Of a stretch of DNA of 64,000 bases, positions 35,357 through 42,462 are shown piece after piece. A model generated the notes under the pieces. The model was not told the origin of the DNA and searched no databases. It saw only the letters and a program-made list of their open reading frames with translations. The translations under genes were made by a program, and so were the position numbers. Every line of letters begins with the position of its first letter. Position 1 is the first letter of the stretch. Source of the DNA: Thiocapsa imhoffii (lineage in GTDB: Bacteria > Pseudomonadota > Gammaproteobacteria > Chromatiales > Chromatiaceae); NCBI RefSeq assembly GCF_016583985.1, contig NZ_NRSD01000003.1:124001-188000 (forward strand), read 5' to 3'.

Positions 35357-36505
35357 ATGCAGCGGCGAACAGTCACGATCAACGACACCACCTTGCGCGA
35401 CGGTGAACAGTCCGCGGGAGTAGTCTTCTCGCTCGACGAGAAACTGGCCATCGCCAGCGGGCTCGACCGCCTTGGGGTCCCGGAACTGGAGATCGGGATT
35501 CCCGCGCTGGGAGCGGAGGAACGCGAGGCGATCCGCGCCGTGGCAGAACTTGGCCTGACGGCCCGCCTGATGGTCTGGACCCGAATGCATGAAGGCGACA
35601 TCGCGCAATGTCGCGGACTCGGGGTCGACCTGGTCGACCTTTCGATCCCGGTCTCGGATCAGCAGATCCACCACAAATTGCATCGTGATCGCACCTGGGT
35701 GCTGGAGCAGATTCGCCGGCAGGTCAGCGTGGCCCAAGACCTAGGCTTGGCGGTCTGCGTCGGTGCCGAGGACGCCTCACGCGCCGACCCGGAATTCCTC
35801 TGGCGTGCGGCGGAGGCCGCACAAGCCGCCGGTGCCCAACGCTTCCGCTTCGCCGACACGCTCGGCATGATGGATCCGTTCGCGGTTTCCGAGGTGATCC
35901 GTGATCTCTGCGCCATCGTGGACATCGAGATCGAGATGCATGCCCACGACGATCTCGGACTCGCTACCGCCAACAGCCTCGCTGCCGTCCGCGGTGGTGC
36001 CAGCCATGTGAACACGACGGTCCATGGCTTGGGGGAGCGTGCCGGCAATGCCGCGCTCGAGGAGGTCGTCATGGGCTTGAAGCACGTCCATGGCATCGAC
36101 AGCGGGGTACGCTTGCAGGATTTCGGGGCACTGTCCGAACTGGTTTCAACCGCATCGGGCAAGCCCGTTGCTTGGCACAAGAGCCTGATTGGCGGAGGGG
36201 CCTTCACGCATGAATCCGGAATCCATGTCGACGGCCTCTTGAAAGATCCACTCAACTATCAAGGCATCGATCCGGCCGAACTTGGTCGGCGCCATCTCAT
36301 CGTGCTCGGCAAGCATTCAGGACGGCATGCCGTTCGCCAAGCCTATGCCGAGATCCTTCGCTTCGAGCTCGATCTCGCGCAGGCCGATCAGCTCTTGCCG
36401 CTCGTGCGCCGTTTCGCCATGCAGAGCAAACGCGCCCCGGGGGCGGCGGAATTGCGGAGCTTCCTCGCCGAGATCAGCTATCCCCAAGTGACCAGTCTGC
36501 AATAG
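35357..36505 (+). CDS. nifV: Homocitrate synthase NifV
   Basis: A 382-residue protein. It begins VTINDTTLRDGEQSAGVVFS, the LeuA/NifV signature with the metal-binding Asp and the catalytic Arg. EMHAHDDLGLATANSLAA (the His-x-His metal site) and NTTVHGLGERAGNAALEEV (second signature) follow, then HESGIHVDG. It condenses acetyl-CoA and 2-oxoglutarate to homocitrate, the organic ligand of the nitrogenase iron-molybdenum cofactor. The length and nif neighbours separate it from isopropylmalate synthase. It is the first gene of a four-gene operon. Confidence 0.95.
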   Translation: MQRRTVTINDTTLRDGEQSAGVVFSLDEKLAIASGLDRLGVPELEIGIPALGAEEREAIRAVAELGLTARLMVWTRMHEGDIAQCRGLGVDLVDLSIPVSDQQIHHKLHRDRTWVLEQIRRQVSVAQDLGLAVCVGAEDASRADPEFLWRAAEAAQAAGAQRFRFADTLGMMDPFAVSEVIRDLCAIVDIEIEMHAHDDLGLATANSLAAVRGGASHVNTTVHGLGERAGNAALEEVVMGLKHVHGIDSGVRLQDFGALSELVSTASGKPVAWHKSLIGGGAFTHESGIHVDGLLKDPLNYQGIDPAELGRRHLIVLGKHSGRHAVRQAYAEILRFELDLAQADQLLPLVRRFAMQSKRAPGAAELRSFLAEISYPQVTSLQ

Positions 36506-36554
36506 TGAACACCTCCCTGGAATCGACCCGAACACAGGTGAACTGGAGAACGAT

Positions 36555-36899
36555 ATGAACGACGACGAATTCGAGGCCGATCTTGAAGAATTGAGCAGCG
36601 CCGAGGACTTTCTCGCCTATTTTGCGGTGACCTTTGATCCTACAGTGGTGCAGGTCAACCGCCTGCACATCCTGCAGCGCTTCCACGACTATCTTGAGCA
36701 GGTTGAGGAAATGCCCGATTCCGCCATCGCGAAATGGACACTCTATGCCGACCTCCTCCAGTCCGCCTATCAGGATTTCGTGATCTCGGATGCAGCAACC
36801 GAGAAGGTCTTTCGTGTTTTTCGACTGTCGGAGCCCAAAATTGCACAGGTCGCCTTGAGCGATCTCACCGAGCAACTGCCCCATGCGGCCCGCCTTTGA
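36555..36899 (+). CDS. nifW: Nitrogenase stabilizing/protective protein NifW
   Basis: A 114-residue protein. The family pattern is clear: LEELSSAEDFLAYFAV, FDPTVVQVNRLHILQRFHDYL, then LLQSAYQDFV and KVFRVF. NifW binds the MoFe protein and is thought to help its maturation or protect it from oxygen. It lies 49 bp after nifV, with GGAG before the ATG, and overlaps nifZ by 17 nt. Confidence 0.93.
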   Translation: MNDDEFEADLEELSSAEDFLAYFAVTFDPTVVQVNRLHILQRFHDYLEQVEEMPDSAIAKWTLYADLLQSAYQDFVISDAATEKVFRVFRLSEPKIAQVALSDLTEQLPHAARL

Positions 36900-37356
36900 T
36901 TATGGTGACGCGGTGCGCGTCATTCGCAACCTGCGCAATGACGGAACCTTTCCAGGGCGCGCGACGGGGGTGCTGCTCATCCGCCGGGGCAGCACCGGTT
37001 TCGTGCGCGAGATCGGCACCTTTCTGCAAGATCAGATCATCTACTCGGTGCACTTTCTCGATGCGGACCTGATCGTCGGCTGCCGCGAGGAAGAACTGAT
37101 CGCGGCCGACGCGCCCTGGACGCCCAGCCGATTCGAGTCACGCGAACAGGTCGCGGCCCGCATTCCGCTCGCACTGCGCGGCGACATCCTGGTCTCGCCG
37201 GGGGAGGTCGGCGAGGTCATCCGCGTGCTGCGCGATCACCCCAGCGGCGTCGCCTATGAGGTGTCCTTCCGCGATCGCCCCATGCTGCAAGTGCCCGAAT
37301 CCGCCTTGACCGAGCCGGCCACCGCCCCGAGCCCAGCCGCGGAGAACCCAAGATGA
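36883..37356 (+). CDS. nifZ: NifZ, nitrogenase P-cluster maturation factor
   Basis: A 157-residue protein. It shows the NifZ fold pattern: FDYGDAVRVIRNLRNDGTFPG near the start, then RGSTGFVREIGTFLQDQIIYSVHFLD and VGCREEELI. A second, NifT/FixU-like or repeated half with GDILVSPGEVGEVIRVL follows. NifZ acts in forming the second P-cluster of the MoFe protein. It overlaps nifW by 17 nt and nifM by 4 nt. Confidence 0.92.
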   Translation: MRPAFDYGDAVRVIRNLRNDGTFPGRATGVLLIRRGSTGFVREIGTFLQDQIIYSVHFLDADLIVGCREEELIAADAPWTPSRFESREQVAARIPLALRGDILVSPGEVGEVIRVLRDHPSGVAYEVSFRDRPMLQVPESALTEPATAPSPAAENPR

Positions 37357-38234
37357 CGGATACCAGCGAGCGCGTCGTGCCGGGCATCGATTCGCCGACG
37401 GGTTCCGCCGATGGGGTCTATCGCTATCACCTCTTGCGCGCCGCGCTCGAGCGTTTTCAATGCGATCTCGCGGGGCTGGACACCGCCCAACTCAGGCTGG
37501 CGCAGGCGCAGGCGCAACAAACCTACGGGCTTGAACGTCGCGTCTTGTCGTCGGGCGAGGCCGCCGACGTGGTGATCCCGGCGCAACGGCTTCAGGACGC
37601 GGTCGAGACGCTCCGCGCGCGTTACCCGGATCAGCAAACCTTCACGACCGAACTCGCGCGCAACGGTCTCGATGAGCACAGCTTGCGCCAGGCACTGCAA
37701 CGCGAACTGGCCTTCGACGCCGTGCTCCAGCGGATCGCCGGACGCGCGCCGCCGGTCTCCGAGGTCGATGCCCAGATTTTCTACGAACTGCACCGCGAGG
37801 ATTTTCAGGCACCTGAGCGGCGTGATGCGCGACATATCCTCATCACGATCAATCCTGATCACGACGAGAATCAGCGCGAGGCGGCTTATGCCCGGATCGC
37901 AGGCATCGCCGACACACTCAAGCGTGACCCGGACGCCTTCGAGTCCCTCGCCAAGCGCTACTCCGAATGCCCGACAGCCCTGCAAGGCGGACTGATTGGA
38001 CCCGTCGCCCCAGGGCAGCTCTTTCCCGAACTCGATTGGGCCCTATTTTTGCTTGAGGTTGGGGTCATCAGCGACATCCTCGAAACGGCACTCGGATTCC
38101 ACCTCCTCATCTGCGACCGGATCAGTCCATCGGACACCATCCCTTTTGAAGCGGCCCGCGCCAAGATCCACCAACTCCTCGGTAATCGCCGAGCACGATC
38201 GGCACAAACGGAGTGGATTGCATCGCTGAATTGA
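37353..38234 (+). CDS. nifM: NifM, parvulin-type peptidyl-prolyl isomerase for nitrogenase iron protein
   Basis: A 293-residue protein. The N-terminal helical half has YRYHLLRAALERF. The C-terminal parvulin domain (about 150-245) has RRDARHILITI, FESLAKRYSECPTALQGGLIGPV, LFPELDWALFLLEVG and TALGFHLLICD. NifM is required for maturation of NifH in Azotobacter and Klebsiella. The ATG overlaps the nifZ stop (ATGA). It is the last gene of the nif operon. Confidence 0.92.
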   Translation: MTDTSERVVPGIDSPTGSADGVYRYHLLRAALERFQCDLAGLDTAQLRLAQAQAQQTYGLERRVLSSGEAADVVIPAQRLQDAVETLRARYPDQQTFTTELARNGLDEHSLRQALQRELAFDAVLQRIAGRAPPVSEVDAQIFYELHREDFQAPERRDARHILITINPDHDENQREAAYARIAGIADTLKRDPDAFESLAKRYSECPTALQGGLIGPVAPGQLFPELDWALFLLEVGVISDILETALGFHLLICDRISPSDTIPFEAARAKIHQLLGNRRARSAQTEWIASLN

Positions 38235-38431
38235 GGTGTGCGCGATCAGAATGATCACGGGTGTAGGGTGGTGGGGACGGCGCGGGAGTCCTCTGGTGGA
38301 TTCACCGACAAGGGACGCTCGATTCCGACACTCAAGCCATCAACCGCGCTTGAGAACCGCTCCTGGCCGCGTCCGAGACCCATGAGATCGGTGGCCCACA
38401 TCCGGCCCCGATGCGTGACGAGGCAGAATCG

Positions 38432-38450
38432 GCGGGCCGAATCAGCCCGC
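38432..38450. repeat. Inverted repeat between converging nifM and hemerythrin genes
   Basis: GCGGGC (38432-38437) and GCCCGC (38445-38450) are separated by seven bases. Only a weak TTCAAAA follows on the plus strand. It could end transcription of the nif operon, but no real T-tract is present. The remaining bases 38235-38431 hold no gene. Confidence 0.3.
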
Positions 38451-38461
38451 TTCAAAAGCGT

Positions 38462-38908
38462 TCAAGCGACCTGCTTGTCATCGCCTTCCAGCTTACGAAT
38501 CAATGGATAGAGATGTTCTGTTTCACGTTGAATGCGATCCATCACCAGCGCGAACATTTGCTCGGTATCTTGCAGAAAGGATGGATGGTCATCAATCGTC
38601 AACGATCGGCGTTTTTGTGAACACCACTGCTTGACATACGCATTGAAGATCCGCTTGATCTCGGTCGATCCAGAAAGAAACCGATTCGCCGTATTTTTGA
38701 CGGATCGATCCGGATGTGAAATGAGTTGACCGCAGATTTCACGGTCCACCAATTCCATGTGTTCTTTAACACGATTCGTCAGATCGAAAAAGACATCACA
38801 GGTGACATCGGTATCGCACATGGAGCGATCACGAACCAGATACAGGAAGACATTCGAGAGTTCGGTGATTTTGTGATTTTGAGCATGTAACTGGGCGAAC
38901 GCGACCAT
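38462..38908 (-). CDS. Hemerythrin-like (HHE) protein
   Basis: A 148-residue, mostly helical protein. Candidate diiron ligands are spread as in HHE proteins: QNHKITEL, RVKEHMELVDREI, and in the last helix FALVMDRIQRETEHLYPLIRKL, where the E-x3-LYP ending is typical. GGAGGAG precedes the ATG. The gene has clearly lower GC than its neighbours. Hemerythrin-like proteins bind O2, NO or iron. Beside the nif genes an oxygen-handling role is attractive but unproven. Canonical ligand spacing is not perfect, so the iron site is uncertain. Confidence 0.65.
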   Translation of the reverse strand: MVAFAQLHAQNHKITELSNVFLYLVRDRSMCDTDVTCDVFFDLTNRVKEHMELVDREICGQLISHPDRSVKNTANRFLSGSTEIKRIFNAYVKQWCSQKRRSLTIDDHPSFLQDTEQMFALVMDRIQRETEHLYPLIRKLEGDDKQVA

Positions 38909-39035
38909 GGTAAAGCTCCTCCGGTCGATGGTGTTAGGCAGAATAGGTCAAGCGGTCGACAAGGTGACCCGGCAGGCCGGTCGTCTCCGTGGTGGTCCAT
39001 GGTGCAGGCTGCGATCGGTGGCGCAGCTCCAGTAA

Positions 39036-39064
39036 ACCATAGGTGTTTTGATAGTTTACGCCAA
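39036..39064 (-). promoter_or_regulatory. Candidate promoter of the hemerythrin gene with overlapping inverted repeat
   Basis: On the minus strand, TTGGCG (39059-39064) and TATGGT (39036-39041) are 17 bases apart. The repeat GTAAAC (39032-39037) / GTTTAC (39054-39059) brackets the spacer and touches both boxes, as an operator would. It does not match the FNR consensus. Confidence 0.4.
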
Positions 39065-39163
39065 ACGGACATGCTTGAGTAGTGTGCCCGAGACCGGGCA
39101 AACATCGCAGCGGCGCCGATGATCCTGCCGTATACCATGTTCTTTGTATGGCTTTAATGGCCA

Positions 39164-40729
39164 TCAGGGCGCGACCAGTGGAAAGGTCACCGCCATGGCG
39201 GATGCGAATGCGAGCGCATTCGCAACCGCGGCCACCACTGGCGTCCCTGTTCTGTTGTACACCCAGGTGCTGAGTAGGCCATAAACCAAAAACAACGCCA
39301 GGATCACCGGGATGATGATGAGGAGGAAGAACAGGCTGTTGAGGTTCAACGCCACAGCGCCAAGCAGAGAACACACGAACAAGATCTTCGTCATCCAGTA
39401 TCCGCCTCGCGCCGCCCCTCGGCCGCGTGTCGCCCACTCATCGGCCAGGGTATAGAGCAGCGTGCCAAAGAAGAGCACGGCCGCCCACGGCAACCGTTCC
39501 CAGACCGGTAAAAACGCCGTGACGAATCGATCGGTGGGAATGGCAAACACCAGGGTCGTATAGAGGGAAACCAGCAGGGTCACAACGGCGAGCTGCATCC
39601 ACCGGGTGCGCGCGACGGACTGAGGCAACCGCGTCGGCTCGCCCGACAGGCTGCGCGAGCGCCGCGTCAGCCAGAGAGCCAATCCGGTCAGAACGCCATA
39701 GAGGGCGAAGTGCAAAAACAAATAGTCAACGAGCAGGATGGGCAGAACATCACGCGGTGCCGGCCATAACAACACGGGCGTGAGAACCGCAGGCACCACC
39801 GCGACGGGCCAGAAGTGCCGCCAGGGCAAACCCGCGCCACGCGGTGGCTCGGCCAGGCGTGGTAGCCAGGTCGCAAGCGGCCAAGCCAAGGCCAGGAGCC
39901 CCAGATAGAGCAGGCCCAGGGCCGATCCACGGCGGTCTAGAAATCCGCCGCCGGCATGCTGGAAGGCCTGATTCAGCCAATCCAGTGCCTCGCTCAAGGC
40001 AAGCTCGGCATAGAGTACGCCAATGTGCTCGACACCGGGCACCAGCACCAGACGGCGCTCGGTGTCCGCCGGGCGGGCGACCCCATCCCCCTGCTCGGTC
40101 CACGTCGCGTCGTCGACCGTCTCGGCGACCCGCGCCGCGCCCTGCTCGTGCAGCAACTCAGGCTCCCAAGCGCCATAGATGAACAGCAGATTCGCCAGCT
40201 GTGCCGTGGAGGTGTCGGGTGCCAGGTAAGGCGAGATCAAGACGAGTGCCGTGACCGCATACGCCTGATCCGAGGCCAATCGGGCCAGCACGTCCCCTGC
40301 CATCGAGTGGCCAAGCAGGGCCAGGCGCCCATCCGCATCGGGCTGGCGCAATCCCACCTCAACGGTTTCCACCAGCGCACGAGTGAGCAGCCGTCGGCGC
40401 AGCTCCTGTTCGGTGAAATCCGCGGTGAATGGAGTCGTGTTGCGCCCATGCCCCGGAAAATCGAAGGTCGCAACCAGATACCCATTCAAGGCCAAGGTCA
40501 TCGCATAGGCCTGCATCAATTGCTGGGAACCCGCAAAGCCATGCGCGATGACGACCAGCGGACGGGTCGCCGTGTCCGGATCCTTGGATCGAAAGAGAGT
40601 GATGGGGACGTCCGCCGACCACAGCCGCGACACCTCGACATCCCGCACCCCGGACGTGAGTTGGCTCACCCCAACGCCTAGGGCACAGAGCGACAGCAAC
40701 GCCACGATGATCGGCCAACGCAACCGCAT
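39164..40729 (-). CDS. Alpha/beta hydrolase fused to a multi-helix membrane domain
   Basis: A 521-residue protein from the ATG at 40729, which follows GAGGAACACATC. A signal anchor (about 4-20) precedes an alpha/beta hydrolase domain with VVIAHGFAGSQQ (oxyanion region), the elbow GHSMAG (nucleophile Ser) and a late VEHIGVL histidine. From about residue 250 the rest is membrane protein with about seven hydrophobic segments. The hydrolase half would be extracytoplasmic. The substrate is unknown. Such a fusion is uncommon, although similar proteins are seen in scattered bacteria. Confidence 0.7.
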   Translation of the reverse strand: MRLRWPIIVALLSLCALGVGVSQLTSGVRDVEVSRLWSADVPITLFRSKDPDTATRPLVVIAHGFAGSQQLMQAYAMTLALNGYLVATFDFPGHGRNTTPFTADFTEQELRRRLLTRALVETVEVGLRQPDADGRLALLGHSMAGDVLARLASDQAYAVTALVLISPYLAPDTSTAQLANLLFIYGAWEPELLHEQGAARVAETVDDATWTEQGDGVARPADTERRLVLVPGVEHIGVLYAELALSEALDWLNQAFQHAGGGFLDRRGSALGLLYLGLLALAWPLATWLPRLAEPPRGAGLPWRHFWPVAVVPAVLTPVLLWPAPRDVLPILLVDYLFLHFALYGVLTGLALWLTRRSRSLSGEPTRLPQSVARTRWMQLAVVTLLVSLYTTLVFAIPTDRFVTAFLPVWERLPWAAVLFFGTLLYTLADEWATRGRGAARGGYWMTKILFVCSLLGAVALNLNSLFFLLIIIPVILALFLVYGLLSTWVYNRTGTPVVAAVANALAFASAMAVTFPLVAP

Positions 40730-40888
40730 GATGTGTTCCTCGTTCTGAGTCTGGTGCGATGAGTCACGCCCAGGGCGCTGAAGATCATCGGGGGGATGAC
40801 GGGCCATCCCAACCCCGCGTGCCGATTAGGCTCACCGCGGCACCCTGGCTGTTGATCGTCTCACAGGGGTAGAATCCAGTCGGGGATT

Positions 40889-40926
40889 GCGTGCCGGCCC
40901 CGTCCTTCACCCCGGGCACGGCACGC
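40889..40926. repeat. 8-bp inverted repeat upstream of the Trm112-type gene
   Basis: GCGTGCCG (40889-40896) and CGGCACGC (40919-40926) are perfect reverse complements around a 22-base C-rich loop. It lies 44 bp before the ATG of the Trm112-like gene, in the 240-bp divergent gap (40730-40969), and could form a leader hairpin. Confidence 0.45.
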
Positions 40927-40969
40927 ACCCAGGTCACGAAGCCATGTCGCCGCCAAACGGAGAGCATCC

Positions 40970-41197
40970 ATGTTGGACAAACAACTTCTCGACATCCTCG
41001 TCTGCCCAGTCACGAAAGGGCCGCTGATCTTCGACAAGAGTCGTCGGGAACTGATCTCGATCTCCGCCCAGCTGGCCTATCCGATTCGTGACGACATCCC
41101 CGTGATGCTCGAAGACGAGGCGCGTCCGCTGTCGGCGAGCGAACTCGACGCCTATCGAGACCAGCGCTCGGGCCGCTCCAAGCCATCGGAACGATGA
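40970..41197 (+). CDS. Trm112/YcaR-family small protein
   Basis: A 75-residue protein. It begins [19 protein letters not shown] and continues [17 protein letters not shown], the YcaR/Trm112 pattern. Only Cys12 remains of the possible zinc ligands. In eukaryotes and archaea Trm112 activates methyltransferases; the bacterial role is unclear. The slp gene overlaps its stop (ATGA). Confidence 0.88.
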   Translation: MLDKQLLDILVCPVTKGPLIFDKSRRELISISAQLAYPIRDDIPVMLEDEARPLSASELDAYRDQRSGRSKPSER

Positions 41198-41865
41198 TCC
41201 TCGCGCGGCCCACGACCAAGGCTCCGATGACGCGCCCTCCGCAAGTAGGCGCTCTGCCATCACCGCGCCCGCCGCGGCGCGGCCATCATGGTCCTCGCCA
41301 CGCCCCGCCGCGAGTGACCGCTCACCTGCCAATCCTCCTGTTCGCCTTGACGCTCGGCGCCTGTGCGCACACCCGCGTGCCCGAGGCCGTCCGGGATCCG
41401 AAGCTCCCCTCGCCCGCAATCGCCGCGGTCCAACAGGACCCAGCCGCCTTCGTTGGGCAATCGGTGCGCTGGGGGGGGACCATTCTCGCGGTCCACAACG
41501 AGCCGAACCAGACCCAGATCGAGATCCTCGCCCGACCCTTGCACCGCGACGGTCGTCCGCATGACACGGATCGCATCCTCGGACGCTTCCTGGTCATCTT
41601 TGCGGGATTCAAGGATCCGGCAACCTTTCCCACGCATCATCGTCTGACTGTGGTCGGCCCATTGCAAGGGATCGCGATCCGCGATGTGGGAGAATTTCCC
41701 TACCATTACCCGCTCGTCGAGGCGCAGGCCTGGTTTCTCTGGCCACCCCCAATCCCGCGCAATGCCTTGCCACCGGTGTACGCTGATCCTTGGTTCAACC
41801 CCTGGCCATGGGCTGGACCCTGGCCCGGACCTCGAATGGGAGTTCGTTACGGACTCTGGTATTGA
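41194..41865 (+). CDS. slp: Slp family outer-membrane lipoprotein with Trp/Pro-rich tail
   Basis: A 223-residue open frame. A lipobox LTLGAC follows a hydrophobic stretch ([12 protein letters not shown]). About 40 residues precede it from the ATG overlapping the upstream gene, so the true start may be the GTG at 41314, which gives a normal short signal. The Slp core is visible as [29 protein letters not shown] and LTVVGPLQG. The C-terminus is unusual: about 25 residues rich in Trp, Pro and Gly. Slp proteins are starvation-inducible outer-membrane lipoproteins of unclear role. Confidence 0.82.
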   Translation: MILARPTTKAPMTRPPQVGALPSPRPPRRGHHGPRHAPPRVTAHLPILLFALTLGACAHTRVPEAVRDPKLPSPAIAAVQQDPAAFVGQSVRWGGTILAVHNEPNQTQIEILARPLHRDGRPHDTDRILGRFLVIFAGFKDPATFPTHHRLTVVGPLQGIAIRDVGEFPYHYPLVEAQAWFLWPPPIPRNALPPVYADPWFNPWPWAGPWPGPRMGVRYGLWY

Positions 41866-41907
41866 CGTCCAAGGTCGTTGCCGCTCACTTGAGGAGGAAC
41901 CATCCAG

Positions 41908-42462
41908 ATGCCACAGCATGCCTACAGCGCCATGCTCGCAACCACCCTCGCCCTCGTGCTGCTCGGCGGTTGCGCGAGCTCACGCGATTGTGTCGGCGTG
42001 ATCGGGGCGAGCGGCTTGACCCCCGACACCGTGGTCGCGCTCGGCCAGGGTGAAGGCGCGATCGTCACCTGGGGCGGGGTGATCGCGCGCGCACACAACC
42101 GCCCTACCGAGACGGACATCGAGACCATCGGCTATCCACTCGATCGCTGCGGTCGTCCCGTGGCCACGGAGTCAACCATCGGTCGCTTCATCCTAGTGCA
42201 ACCTGGTTTTCTCGAGCCCACCGAATATCGTCAGGGACGCCAGCTCACCGCGACCGGTCGGATCGCCCCGGCGCGGGAGGGTGACATCGGAGCCACACGC
42301 TACAGCTTTCCGGTTCTCGACCAAGCGGTCGTGCGACTCTGGCCAGAAGATGCACCCGCAGCCCTGGGCGGCTGGACCCCGCGACCACGGCCCTGGTTCA
42401 GTATCGGTCTGGGCAACTGGAACTATCGGGGCGTGGGTGGCGGAATCGGCGTGAGCTTTTAG
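41908..42462 (+). CDS. slp: Second Slp family outer-membrane lipoprotein
   Basis: A 184-residue protein. The signal peptide ends in the lipobox LLGGC (Cys22). The core GAIVTWGGVIARAHNRPTET, GRFILVQPGFLEPTEY and LTATGRIA parallels the upstream gene, so the two are a tandem pair. The tail is Gly/aromatic-rich (SIGLGNWNYRGVGGG). GAGGAGG lies upstream of the ATG. Its stop overlaps the end of rapA on the other strand by four bases. Confidence 0.87.
   Translation: MPQHAYSAMLATTLALVLLGGCASSRDCVGVIGASGLTPDTVVALGQGEGAIVTWGGVIARAHNRPTETDIETIGYPLDRCGRPVATESTIGRFILVQPGFLEPTEYRQGRQLTATGRIAPAREGDIGATRYSFPVLDQAVVRLWPEDAPAALGGWTPRPRPWFSIGLGNWNYRGVGGGIGVSF

Noticed and set aside
39041-39056. Possible FNR site (TTTTGATAG) before the hemerythrin gene
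   Set aside because: Only one half-site is present; there is no ATCAA partner four bases away.
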